Assembly: GCF_051251565.1 (NCBI RefSeq)
Contig: NZ_JBPOFB010000001.1
Coordinates: 310,001-374,000, forward strand
DNA length: 64,000 nucleotides
Direction: 5' to 3'
Source of the DNA: Marivita sp051251565
Lineage (GTDB): Bacteria; Pseudomonadota; Alphaproteobacteria; Rhodobacterales; Rhodobacteraceae
This document shows, one piece after another, positions 26,795-34,888 of this stretch. The notes under the pieces were generated by a model that made no database searches, had not been told where the DNA came from, and was given only the letters and a program-made list of their open reading frames with translations. The position numbers were made by a program, and so were the translations under genes. Within the stretch, counting starts at the first letter, position 1. Each line of letters opens with the position of its first letter.

Positions 26795-27814
26795 ATGAAA
26801 AAACTTGCAATTCTTGGCGCGATGACTGCGGCTGGCCTTTCGGCTGGCGTTGTGTCTGCTGCCACGCTTGACGACGTTAAGGCGCGCGGCAAGCTGAACT
26901 GCGGCGTGACAACAGGTCTCGTCGGTTTTGCAGCGCCGAATGCAAACGGCGAATGGGAAGGCTTTGATGTTGGCGTATGCCGCGCCGTTGCCGCCGCCGT
27001 TCTCGGCGACCCGACTGCGGTCGAGTTCGTTCCGACCACTGGCAAGACGCGCTTTACCGCGCTGGCGTCCGGTGAGATTGACATGCTTGCGCGCAACACG
27101 ACCTGGACGTTCTCTCGTGACGTGGACCTTGGCTTCGAATTCGTTGGTATCAACTACTACGACGGTCAGGGCTTCATGGTTCCGAAAGAACTGGGTGTGT
27201 CCTCTGCAAAAGAACTTGATGGCGCAACTGTCTGCATTCAGACCGGGACAACAACCGAACTGAACCTCGCGGATTTCTTCCGTGCCAACAACATCAGCTA
27301 CGAGCCGGTTCCGATTGAAACCAACGCTGAAGCACAGCCGCTGTACCTCGAAGGTGCGTGCGACGTGTATACAACCGACGCGTCTGGCCTTGCTGCAACA
27401 CGTGCAGCGTTCGAGAACCCGGGTGACCACGTGGTCCTGCCGGAAATCATCTCGAAAGAGCCGCTCGGCCCGCTCGTGCGTCACGGCGACAACCAGTGGG
27501 GCGATGTCGTCCGCTGGACTCTGAACGCGCTTATCGCAGCAGAAGAACTGGGTGTGACATCGGCCAACATCGCCGAAATGTCCGCATCCGCAGGCAGCAA
27601 CCCGGAAATCAACCGTCTCTTGGGAACCGAAGGCACACTGGGCGAAATGCTTGGTCTTGATGCTGGCTGGGCCAAGAACGCCATCATGGCGGGCGGCAAC
27701 TATGGTGAGCTGTTCGAAAAGAACATCGGTGAGAACACACCGATCGGTCTGGCTCGGGGTCTGAACGCATTGTGGACCGAAGGCGGTCTGCTTTACACCC
27801 CGCCCTTCCGCTAA
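26795..27814 (+). CDS. aapJ: General L-amino-acid ABC transporter substrate-binding protein
   Basis: A 339-residue periplasmic binding protein with signal peptide MKKLAILGAMTAAGLSAGVVSA and the characteristic AapJ start ATLDDVKARGKLNCGVTTGLVGF, then FDVGVCRAVAAAVLGDPTAVEFVP. It delivers a broad range of L-amino acids to AapQM. GGAAGAGG lies upstream of the ATG. A hairpin terminator after the gene should give more binding protein than membrane subunits, as is usual for these systems. Confidence 0.95.
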   Translation: MKKLAILGAMTAAGLSAGVVSAATLDDVKARGKLNCGVTTGLVGFAAPNANGEWEGFDVGVCRAVAAAVLGDPTAVEFVPTTGKTRFTALASGEIDMLARNTTWTFSRDVDLGFEFVGINYYDGQGFMVPKELGVSSAKELDGATVCIQTGTTTELNLADFFRANNISYEPVPIETNAEAQPLYLEGACDVYTTDASGLAATRAAFENPGDHVVLPEIISKEPLGPLVRHGDNQWGDVVRWTLNALIAAEELGVTSANIAEMSASAGSNPEINRLLGTEGTLGEMLGLDAGWAKNAIMAGGNYGELFEKNIGENTPIGLARGLNALWTEGGLLYTPPFR

Positions 27815-27829
27815 GATCAAGGCTACGGA

Positions 27830-27860
27830 AAAGGGCGCGGAACACTCCGCGCCCTTTTTC
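27830..27860 (+). terminator. Intercistronic attenuating terminator between aapJ and aapQ
   Basis: Twelve-base arms AAAGGGCGCGGA (27830-27841) and TCCGCGCCCTTT (27846-27857) with an ACAC loop, followed by more T residues. Its place after the binding-protein gene suggests partial termination that sets the binding-protein to permease ratio. Confidence 0.92.
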
Positions 27861-27942
27861 AAAACTAAGAACAAGCCTACGGAGACGGCATCAGAGCGCG
27901 CAAAGCGCCGCCACAAGACTCCGGAATAACAGGGATAACATA

Positions 27943-29157
27943 ATGTCCACCATTTCAGACCCACCGGCGGGGTCGTTTCGGCTGTCGATGCTGATAAACG
28001 ACACGCGTTATCGGTCCTACACGTTTCAATTTATAGCTCTGCTTTTGCTGTTCCTGGCCTTTGCCTACTTGGGTGCAAACCTCGTGGCGAACCTTCAGGC
28101 AGCAGGTCTCGATATTTCGTACAAGTTCCTCGGTGAACCAGCCGGATACGATATCAACCAGACGCTGATACCCTACACGAGCCAATCCTCGCACTGGCAG
28201 GCGTCGCTTGTTGGCGTGCTCAACACATTGCTTGTTGCGTTTCTGGGCTGTCTGATGGCCACTGTTATCGGCGTTGCGGTTGGCGTTCTGCGCCTGAGCA
28301 ACAACTGGCTCGTGCGTCAGCTCATGTCGATTTATGTCGAGATTTTCAGAAACGTTCCGGTTCTGATCTGGATCCTCATCATCATGGCGGTTTTCATCGC
28401 CGTTCTGCCGCAGCCGCGCGATTTCCGCGGCGAAGATGCCGAAGCAACGATGCTCTGGGGCGCGTTTGCTTTCACGGGCCGTGGGTTTTATTCACCCGCA
28501 CCGATCTTCGGGCCGGGTTCTGGTGTTGTGATTGCTGCTTTTCTGGCCTCCATCGCAGGCATCTTTGCCTTCCGCAACTACGCCAAGAAAGCGCTGTTCG
28601 ACCGGGGGCAATTGATCCCGACACTCTGGCCGTCCATAGGCCTGTTCTTCGTGCCAGCGATCCTCGCCTTCTTCATCATGGGCCGCCCAATCACGCTTGA
28701 GTATCCGTCGCTGCAAGGTTTCAACTTTCAGGACGGCATTTTTATGCGGAACTCCCTGATCGCGCTGTGGTTTGCCCTGTCGATCTACACCGCTGCCTTC
28801 ATCGCCGAAAACGTGCGCGCCGGTATTCTGGCCGTCAGCAAGGGCCAAACCGAAGCCGCCGCGTCCTTGGGTCTGCGTCCGGGCCGGATCATGAACCTTG
28901 TCGTTCTGCCTCAGGCGCTGCGAGTCATCATCCCGCCGCTGATCTCGCAATATCTGAACCTCACCAAGAACTCATCACTGGCGATTGCCGTAGGCTACAT
29001 GGACCTGACCGGCACATTGGGGGGTATCACGCTCAACCAGACAGGTCGCGCCATCGAAGCGATCCTGCTCTTGATGGTGTTCTATCTCACCATCTCGCTT
29101 GCGATTTCGGCGATCATGAACGTCTACAACAATTCCGTTAAGCTGAAGGAGCGCTGA
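27943..29157 (+). CDS. aapQ: General L-amino-acid ABC transporter permease
   Basis: A 404-residue inner-membrane protein. The first membrane segment (FQFIALLLLFLAFAYLGANL) is followed by the long AapQ-type periplasmic region with QTLIPYTSQSSHWQASLVGVLNTLLVA, and the EAA loop EAAASLGLRPGRIMNLVVLPQALRVIIPPL lies near residue 320. The start is the ATG at 27943; an in-frame extension runs back into aapJ and is not credible. One base separates it from aapM. Confidence 0.94.
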   Translation: MSTISDPPAGSFRLSMLINDTRYRSYTFQFIALLLLFLAFAYLGANLVANLQAAGLDISYKFLGEPAGYDINQTLIPYTSQSSHWQASLVGVLNTLLVAFLGCLMATVIGVAVGVLRLSNNWLVRQLMSIYVEIFRNVPVLIWILIIMAVFIAVLPQPRDFRGEDAEATMLWGAFAFTGRGFYSPAPIFGPGSGVVIAAFLASIAGIFAFRNYAKKALFDRGQLIPTLWPSIGLFFVPAILAFFIMGRPITLEYPSLQGFNFQDGIFMRNSLIALWFALSIYTAAFIAENVRAGILAVSKGQTEAAASLGLRPGRIMNLVVLPQALRVIIPPLISQYLNLTKNSSLAIAVGYMDLTGTLGGITLNQTGRAIEAILLLMVFYLTISLAISAIMNVYNNSVKLKER

Positions 29158-29158
29158 G

Positions 29159-30448
29159 ATGTCCGATTCACAAAGCGTGGCCTTCGTCCGCGAAACGATG
29201 CTGCCCGAGCAACCGCCCCCCGCCTCCGAAGCCGGTGTCATCAAATGGGTGCGCGAGAACCTGTTCAAAGGCTGGTTCAACTCGATCCTGACGTTGGCGT
29301 CGCTGTATTTCATTTACGTGATCGTTGTCGGGGCCTATCCGTGGTTCGCCAATGGCATCTGGAACACCAGTTCGCTTGCGGAATGCCGGGATATGCTCGA
29401 CGGGATGACAGGAGCGTGTTTTTCGGTCCTGACTGAACGTTGGAACCAGCTGCTGTTCGGGTTCAAATACCCAACCGACGGGTACTGGCGTCCGGCACTG
29501 GCCTTTGTTCTTTTGATTGTCGCGCTGGCACCCGTTCTTTATCCCAAGGCACCGCGTCAGCTTCTTGTCTTCACGGTCCTTTATCCCTTCATCGCGTACT
29601 GGCTCATCTGGGGCGGCACCTTATTGATCCCGCTGATGGTACTTGTGGGGTTCGTAGCAGGATACTTTGCCTTCAAACGGTTTGAGCGTCAAAGCTTTGC
29701 GATGGGCTTGATCGCAGGACTGGTCGCCATTGTGGTGGTGATCTGGGCGGGTGGGATTATCCCGGCAGCGATGCCAGATGTGCTTGCGCTAGAAGCGGTG
29801 CCCTCGCGCGACCTGGGCGGGTTCATGCTCAACATGATCCTTGGCACGGTCTGCGTATCGCTGTCGCTGCCGTTGGGTATTCTACTTGCGCTGGGGCGTC
29901 AGTCGTCGATGCCGATCATCAAATGGATTTGTGTGGTCTTTATCGAATTCATCCGAGGCGTGCCGCTGATCACCCTTTTGTTCGTAGCAAACGTGGTGCT
30001 GGCGTATTTCTTCCCGCCGGGATCAAATATCGACCTCGTGCTGCGCGTGATCATCATGATCACCATGTTCTCGGCGGCCTATATCGCCGAAGTGATCCGG
30101 GGGGGCCTCGCAGCCCTTCCGCGGGGACAGTACGAAGCCGCCAACAGCCTTGGTCTGGATTATGCCCAGTCGATGCGCCTGATCATCCTGCCGCAAGCGC
30201 TCAAGATTTCGATTCCCGGAATCGTGAACGTGGCGGTTGGCCTGTTCAAGGACACGACGCTGGTTTCCGTCATTTCCATGTTCGATCTGGTCGGCATGAT
30301 CCGGGGTCCAATCCTCGCATCCACCGAATGGAATGGCGTCTATTGGGAACTCTGGGGCTTTGCCGTCTTCGTGTTCTTCATCGTCTGCTTCAGCATCTCC
30401 AAATATTCGCAGTGGCTTGAGCGTCAGCTTGCCACCGATCACCGCTAA
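29159..30448 (+). CDS. aapM: General L-amino-acid ABC transporter permease
   Basis: A 429-residue partner of AapQ. The N-terminal cytoplasmic part (SEAGVIKWVRENLFKGWFNSILTLASLY) is typical of AapM. Several membrane segments follow, and the EAA loop EAANSLGLDYAQSMRLIILPQALKISIPGIVN is near residue 325. It starts one base after aapQ and is followed by aapP after 42 bases. Confidence 0.94.
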   Translation: MSDSQSVAFVRETMLPEQPPPASEAGVIKWVRENLFKGWFNSILTLASLYFIYVIVVGAYPWFANGIWNTSSLAECRDMLDGMTGACFSVLTERWNQLLFGFKYPTDGYWRPALAFVLLIVALAPVLYPKAPRQLLVFTVLYPFIAYWLIWGGTLLIPLMVLVGFVAGYFAFKRFERQSFAMGLIAGLVAIVVVIWAGGIIPAAMPDVLALEAVPSRDLGGFMLNMILGTVCVSLSLPLGILLALGRQSSMPIIKWICVVFIEFIRGVPLITLLFVANVVLAYFFPPGSNIDLVLRVIIMITMFSAAYIAEVIRGGLAALPRGQYEAANSLGLDYAQSMRLIILPQALKISIPGIVNVAVGLFKDTTLVSVISMFDLVGMIRGPILASTEWNGVYWELWGFAVFVFFIVCFSISKYSQWLERQLATDHR

Positions 30449-30490
30449 TGCCCGCGCAGAGCGATTGGGCAAAAATCAGGAGGCCAAGCA

Positions 30491-31264
30491 ATGGCTGAAA
30501 CCGCAAATGCACCCATGGCTATCTCAGATGAGGTGGCAATCCAGATCCAGAACATGAACAAATGGTACGGCACGTTCCATGTTCTGCGGGACATCGACCT
30601 GACAGTCTATCGGGGCGAACGCATCGTCATCGCAGGCCCGTCCGGGTCGGGAAAATCGACGCTCATCCGCTGTATCAACGCACTGGAAGAGCACCAGAAA
30701 GGCGCTATTACAGTCGATGGCACTGTGCTGTCGTCGGACGTTAAGAACATCGACACGATCCGGTCTGAGGTTGGGATGGTGTTTCAGCACTTCAACCTGT
30801 TCCCACACCTGACCATTTTGGAAAACTGCACGCTGGCCCCGATTTGGGTTCGCAAGATCCCCAAGCGGGAAGCCGAAGAAACGGCGATGCACTTTCTGGA
30901 AAAGGTCAAGATCCCGGAACAGGCAAACAAATATCCCGGCCAATTGTCCGGCGGTCAGCAGCAGCGTGTGGCGATTGCCCGTTCGCTCTGCATGCGTCCG
31001 CGCATCATGCTGTTCGATGAACCCACATCGGCGCTTGACCCGGAGATGATCAAAGAAGTGCTAGACACCATGGTCAGCCTTGCCGAAGAGGGCATGACCA
31101 TGCTTTGCGTGACCCACGAGATGGGCTTTGCCCGCCAGGTGGCCAACCGTGTGATCTTTATGGATGCGGGCCAGATCGTGGAGCAGAACGAACCTGAAGA
31201 GTTCTTCAATAACCCGCAGAACGAACGGACCAAACTGTTCCTGAGCCAGATCCTCGGACACTGA
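30491..31264 (+). CDS. aapP: General L-amino-acid ABC transporter ATP-binding protein
   Basis: A 257-residue ATPase with Walker A GPSGSGKST, Q-loop MVFQHFNLFPHL, signature LSGGQQQRVAIARSL, Walker B IMLFDEPTSALDP and H-loop CVTHEMGFARQVA. An AGGAGG ribosome-binding site stands 8 bases before the ATG. It closes the aapJQMP operon, which ends at the hairpin terminator downstream. Confidence 0.96.
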   Translation: MAETANAPMAISDEVAIQIQNMNKWYGTFHVLRDIDLTVYRGERIVIAGPSGSGKSTLIRCINALEEHQKGAITVDGTVLSSDVKNIDTIRSEVGMVFQHFNLFPHLTILENCTLAPIWVRKIPKREAEETAMHFLEKVKIPEQANKYPGQLSGGQQQRVAIARSLCMRPRIMLFDEPTSALDPEMIKEVLDTMVSLAEEGMTMLCVTHEMGFARQVANRVIFMDAGQIVEQNEPEEFFNNPQNERTKLFLSQILGH

Positions 31265-31284
31265 TCCTTTGCAACTTTGCAATC

Positions 31285-31317
31285 AAAACGCCTCAGAGAT
31301 ACTCTGGGGCGTTTTCT
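31285..31317 (+). terminator. Intrinsic terminator of the aap operon
   Basis: Arms AAAACGCCTCAGAG (31285-31298) and CTCTGGGGCGTTTT (31302-31315) form a 14-base stem with one G-T pair and a 3-base loop, followed by a T-rich end. The A-run on the other side also lets it serve the converging minus-strand transcript. Confidence 0.92.
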
Positions 31318-31346
31318 GTTTCAGGGGTTAGGTTTTAGCTGGGGGT

Positions 31347-31853
31347 TCAACTCGGCATCCCGCTGTCCATGACCTCGCGCGGTATGGCGAACCCTGCGCA
31401 CTGCCCCATACCCATGCGTACATCGGCCCAATCGGTCACGTCAAAGCGGATCAGTGTGGTGGCACAGGTCGGGTAGTCGGCAAAACGCGGATGGTCTGGC
31501 GGTGATGACAAAAGCTGTTGTGCGCAATCTGCAATGCCAAAATTGTGCCCAAGCAGCAGCACGGTATCGGCCAACGCTGTTTGCAGAACCGACAGGATAT
31601 CCTCTGCCTCGGCAAGGTAAAGCGACCGTTCAAACCGCGTCGGGCACTCTGGCAGGCCAAGAAGGTCATGCGTTTGCCGGGTGCGCGTGGCCGTCGAACA
31701 CAGGACCTCGTCCGGCACCCACTCTTGTGCGACAAGCCATCCACCCATCACGGGGGCGCTTTGCACACCGCGCGCGTTCAGAGGGCGGGAATGATCGTCT
31801 CCTTGAGCGGACCAATCAGACTTGGCATGACGCATCAGGATCAACTGTTTCAC
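31347..31853 (-). CDS. SixA-like phosphohistidine phosphatase (histidine phosphatase family)
   Basis: A 168-residue protein. The catalytic RH motif is in LILMRHAKSDWS and the second histidine in LLGHNFGIADCA, as in SixA-type enzymes that dephosphorylate histidine phosphotransfer domains. The best start is a GTG at 31853 with AAGGTGG upstream; a long in-frame extension upstream is low-complexity and overlaps nothing useful. It lies 28 bases after the ferredoxin-like gene, at the end of a housekeeping operon. Confidence 0.85.
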   Translation of the reverse strand: MKQLILMRHAKSDWSAQGDDHSRPLNARGVQSAPVMGGWLVAQEWVPDEVLCSTATRTRQTHDLLGLPECPTRFERSLYLAEAEDILSVLQTALADTVLLLGHNFGIADCAQQLLSSPPDHPRFADYPTCATTLIRFDVTDWADVRMGMGQCAGFAIPREVMDSGMPS

Positions 31854-31881
31854 AAACCCACCACCTTTGAACTGGATGACA

Positions 31882-32535
31882 TCACTCTCCCAAAAATGCC
31901 CGCATGTGGAAAGCGGATTGTGCCTCCAGCCGTCCAAACGTCTGCGACACCGGACAGGAGCGGCGGACAAGGCAGCCCTGACGGCACGCGGCCCCCTCGG
32001 GCGATCGCATATGCGCAACGCAGGCAGGAACGTCATAGGGCGTGTTCGAGGCAAGCGCCCCAACAGGGCAGGCGTTGGCACAAGGCTGCGTGGCGCAGGT
32101 CGTGCAAGGTGATTGCGGGGCCGTGGGCAGGTCCAGCCGATCAGGCAGGGCTAGCACCGCGCGAAAGCTGATGAACAGCCCAGCTTTGGCATGCACAAGC
32201 AGCCCGACAGGCGACGACCAATTGTGGCCGGTACGTTCTGCCCACCGCAGAAACGGTGCATAGGGCGGGCCGTCATAGGGAAAAAGCGCAACTGCACCAA
32301 AGGGGGCCGCCAAAGCATGTGTGACCCGCTTGGACCACCGATCAAGAGGATGCGCTTTGCGGTCCTGATATTCCGGTGACGCAGTGAACACGTTCCAAAA
32401 CTGCGGCTCGTCCGGTCCGATCATCACAAGCGTCTGAGTGCCGTTTGGTGCGGCATCTTCTGCATTCGGATGGAACGCACCTCGCACCGAAAGGCCGACG
32501 CGGTTTGCGTCCGCCGCAAGCGCGCCCAAGCTCAT
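31882..32535 (-). CDS. 4Fe-4S ferredoxin-like protein
   Basis: A 217-residue protein with two cysteine clusters in its C-terminal third: CTTCATQPCANACPVGAL, a classic 4Fe-4S motif, and CRQGCLVRRSCP. The N-terminal two thirds have no motif I recognise, though MIGPDEPQFWNVFTASPEY is distinctive and similar proteins exist next to argB in relatives. The start chosen is the ATG at 32535 because it overlaps the argB stop (ATGA). The frame also extends to 32592 inside argB. Electron partner unknown. Confidence 0.8.
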   Translation of the reverse strand: MSLGALAADANRVGLSVRGAFHPNAEDAAPNGTQTLVMIGPDEPQFWNVFTASPEYQDRKAHPLDRWSKRVTHALAAPFGAVALFPYDGPPYAPFLRWAERTGHNWSSPVGLLVHAKAGLFISFRAVLALPDRLDLPTAPQSPCTTCATQPCANACPVGALASNTPYDVPACVAHMRSPEGAACRQGCLVRRSCPVSQTFGRLEAQSAFHMRAFLGE

Positions 32536-33401
32536 CGCAGCGGGCGGATCAGGGAACCCGCGCCATGCTCGGTGAACAATTCGAGCAGACATGCGTTTGG
32601 CACCCGGCCATCAAGGATCACCACCGCGCGCACACCATCTTCGATCGCCTTGAGCGCGGTTTCGGTCTTGGGGATCATGCCACCGGCAATGGTGCCATCC
32701 GCGATCATGGCAACAACCTCCTCCGGTGTCATGGAGGTCACGACAGCGCCGCTACTGTCCTTGACGCCGCTGACATCGGTGAGCAGGAGAAGACGATCCG
32801 CTTTCAATGCCCCGGCAATCGCTCCGGCGGCGGTGTCACCATTCACATTGAACGTCTCGTTCGGCTGCATGCCCGTGGCCACCGGCGCCACAACCGGGAT
32901 GATGCCAGCCTTGAAAAGATCGCGCAGCACCTGCGGGTTCATCTCAACCGGGCGGCCAACAAACCCGAGTTCAGGATCATCCGCTTCGCAGACCATCAGA
33001 TCATCGTCTTTGCCCGAAAGCCCAACCGCGCGCCCACCTTCATCCATGATCGCCTGCACGATCCGTTTGTTCACGAGCCCGGTCAGCACCATTTCGACAA
33101 CCTGAACTGTGGCTTTGTCGGTCACACGTTTGCCGTGCACGAATTGCGATTCGATGCCCAGCTTGCCCAGCATATCATTGATCATTGGGCCGCCGCCGTG
33201 CACCACAACGGGATTGATCCCCACTTGGCGCATCAGCACGATATCGCGGGCGAACTGGGCCATCGCATCGTCGTCGCCCATGGCGTTACCGCCAAACTTG
33301 ACAACCACGATCGACCCCGCATAGCGCTGCATGTAGGGCAGCGCCTCGGACAAGGTGCGGGCTGTGGCGATCCAATCGGTGTTCATATCTCGGGATTTCA
33401 T
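32532..33401 (-). CDS. argB: Acetylglutamate kinase
   Basis: A 289-residue amino-acid kinase that phosphorylates N-acetylglutamate in arginine synthesis. Motifs: VVVKFGGNAMGD, VVVHGGGPMINDMLGKLGI, GLVNKRIVQAIMDEGG, NVNGDTAAGAIAGALKADRLLLLTDV and GGMIPKTETALKAI. The family N-terminus MKSRDMNTDWIATARTLSEAL supports the start at 33401 rather than the longer in-frame options. Stop overlaps the ferredoxin-like start. Confidence 0.96.
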   Translation of the reverse strand: MKSRDMNTDWIATARTLSEALPYMQRYAGSIVVVKFGGNAMGDDDAMAQFARDIVLMRQVGINPVVVHGGGPMINDMLGKLGIESQFVHGKRVTDKATVQVVEMVLTGLVNKRIVQAIMDEGGRAVGLSGKDDDLMVCEADDPELGFVGRPVEMNPQVLRDLFKAGIIPVVAPVATGMQPNETFNVNGDTAAGAIAGALKADRLLLLTDVSGVKDSSGAVVTSMTPEEVVAMIADGTIAGGMIPKTETALKAIEDGVRAVVILDGRVPNACLLELFTEHGAGSLIRPLR

Positions 33402-33492
33402 CTGCTTGAGCATCCTTGCCAGAACATGGCCTGACTTTGACCTTGTGTGCGACAAGCCTGACCCGGAGGCAAGCCGATTTGCAGTGCGTTCC

Positions 33493-34152
33493 CTAGCTGA
33501 TCCCAGCAATGATGCTGCGCAAGGTGGCGATGCCATCACCTTTTTCGCTGCTTGTCATGATCAGCTCGGGATAAGCGGCGGGGTGTTTGGCCAGCTTGCC
33601 GCGCACCTGGTCCAGCAGCGCATCATATTGCGTCGGCTTGATCTTGTCGGCTTTGGTCAACACCACTTGAAAAGTCACAGCACTCTTGTCGAGCAGGGTC
33701 ATGATCTCTTCATCCACCGCCTTGATGCCATGGCGGCTGTCCACCAGCACAAAGGCACGGCGCAGGCTGGCCCGACCCGACAGGTATTGCTTGAGCAACG
33801 CCTGCCACTTTTCGACAATGTGCAACGGGGCATTGGCAAAGCCATAGCCGGGCAGGTCAACGAGGTAACCCATGTCGCCCAGCGTGAAAAAGTTGATCTC
33901 TTGCGTCCGGCCCGGCGTGTTCGATGCACGTGCCAAGGCCTTGCGCCCGGTAATGGCATTAATGAGAGACGACTTGCCCACGTTCGACCGCCCGGCAAAG
34001 CACACTTCGACCCGGTCATCGGGTGGCAGACCCGACATGGCGACCACACCCTTTAGGAAATCCACCTCACCGGCAAAAAGCTTGCGCCCGGTTTCGTGGC
34101 TCATCTCATCCGGTTCCTCGGCAAGGGGGAAGGGAAGCTTCATATCAGACAC
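33493..34152 (-). CDS. engB: Ribosome biogenesis GTPase EngB/YihA
   Basis: A 219-residue small GTPase required for 50S assembly. G1 GRSNVGKSS, G2 region SNTPGRTQEINFF, G3 DLPGYGFA, G4 TKADK and the final SSEKGDGI block are intact. It overlaps the MOSC gene stop by 8 bases, which indicates co-translation. Typical neighbours for this family: yidC upstream and argB downstream. Confidence 0.95.
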   Translation of the reverse strand: MSDMKLPFPLAEEPDEMSHETGRKLFAGEVDFLKGVVAMSGLPPDDRVEVCFAGRSNVGKSSLINAITGRKALARASNTPGRTQEINFFTLGDMGYLVDLPGYGFANAPLHIVEKWQALLKQYLSGRASLRRAFVLVDSRHGIKAVDEEIMTLLDKSAVTFQVVLTKADKIKPTQYDALLDQVRGKLAKHPAAYPELIMTSSEKGDGIATLRSIIAGIS

Positions 34153-34888
34153 GGGTCACCTCGTCGCCTAGTGTGATCGGGCCACCGCTCAGAACCTCGG
34201 CACGTACCGAGAAATCCTGATGCCCCCAAGAGCGCAACGCGCCCAGGACGTCGGCGTCGCGCCGTCCGGTTTCGGGATTACTATGGGTCGACATGCAGCG
34301 CTCTGTGCGTTCGCGCACCCGCAGCACCGTCTGTCCGATGCGCAGCTCGCGCCCGTCCCAATCGAATTCTTCCCACGGCGCCAGCCCGTCAATCCAAATG
34401 TTGCCGCGCCACCGCAGATGCGACAAAGGCCGGCCCACCCGTTGTTCCACCGCACGGTGCGACGCGTGATTGCACAGTGTCACGCTTGGAAAATCGCTGT
34501 CGGTGAACGCCTGCACCTGCGCGCGCACAAGACGGGAGGGTTGCAGTGCGTCTTGGGGGACAAGCCGTTTGATCCACCCAATAAATGCTTCGCCGTCCGT
34601 GTCGGGATCAAAGGTCAAATCCTCTTGATCCGGGTGCGCAAGGGCGATCCGGCCAAACCCTTCATCTAGCGTCGCGGTGATCGCCATCAGGGTCGGAAGC
34701 TTGGCCACTCGGCAGAATTGTGCACAACTGGCCCACGCGCTGCCATCCACAGTTGAGCGCTCATGCGCCACGGCCCAAATTCGGTCCATCGGCATTGGCT
34801 TGCCCGCCTCCAGCATCACCGAGTTCAGCGGTTCCCGACCGTGGCTTTTGATCGGATGCCGCCATATCTCGGTGAGGGTCGCGGTCAT
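34145..34888 (-). CDS. MOSC domain-containing protein
   Basis: A 247-residue protein with an N-terminal MOSC_N-like beta barrel (TEIWRHPIKSHGREPLNSV) and a C-terminal MOSC domain that contains the conserved cysteine in ERTERCMSTHSNPETGRRD. MOSC domains handle sulfur bound to molybdenum cofactor. The specific substrate is unknown; a Mo-enzyme (formate dehydrogenase) occurs in this window but far away. Start overlaps the yidC stop (ATGA). Confidence 0.9.
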   Translation of the reverse strand: MTATLTEIWRHPIKSHGREPLNSVMLEAGKPMPMDRIWAVAHERSTVDGSAWASCAQFCRVAKLPTLMAITATLDEGFGRIALAHPDQEDLTFDPDTDGEAFIGWIKRLVPQDALQPSRLVRAQVQAFTDSDFPSVTLCNHASHRAVEQRVGRPLSHLRWRGNIWIDGLAPWEEFDWDGRELRIGQTVLRVRERTERCMSTHSNPETGRRDADVLGALRSWGHQDFSVRAEVLSGGPITLGDEVTRV

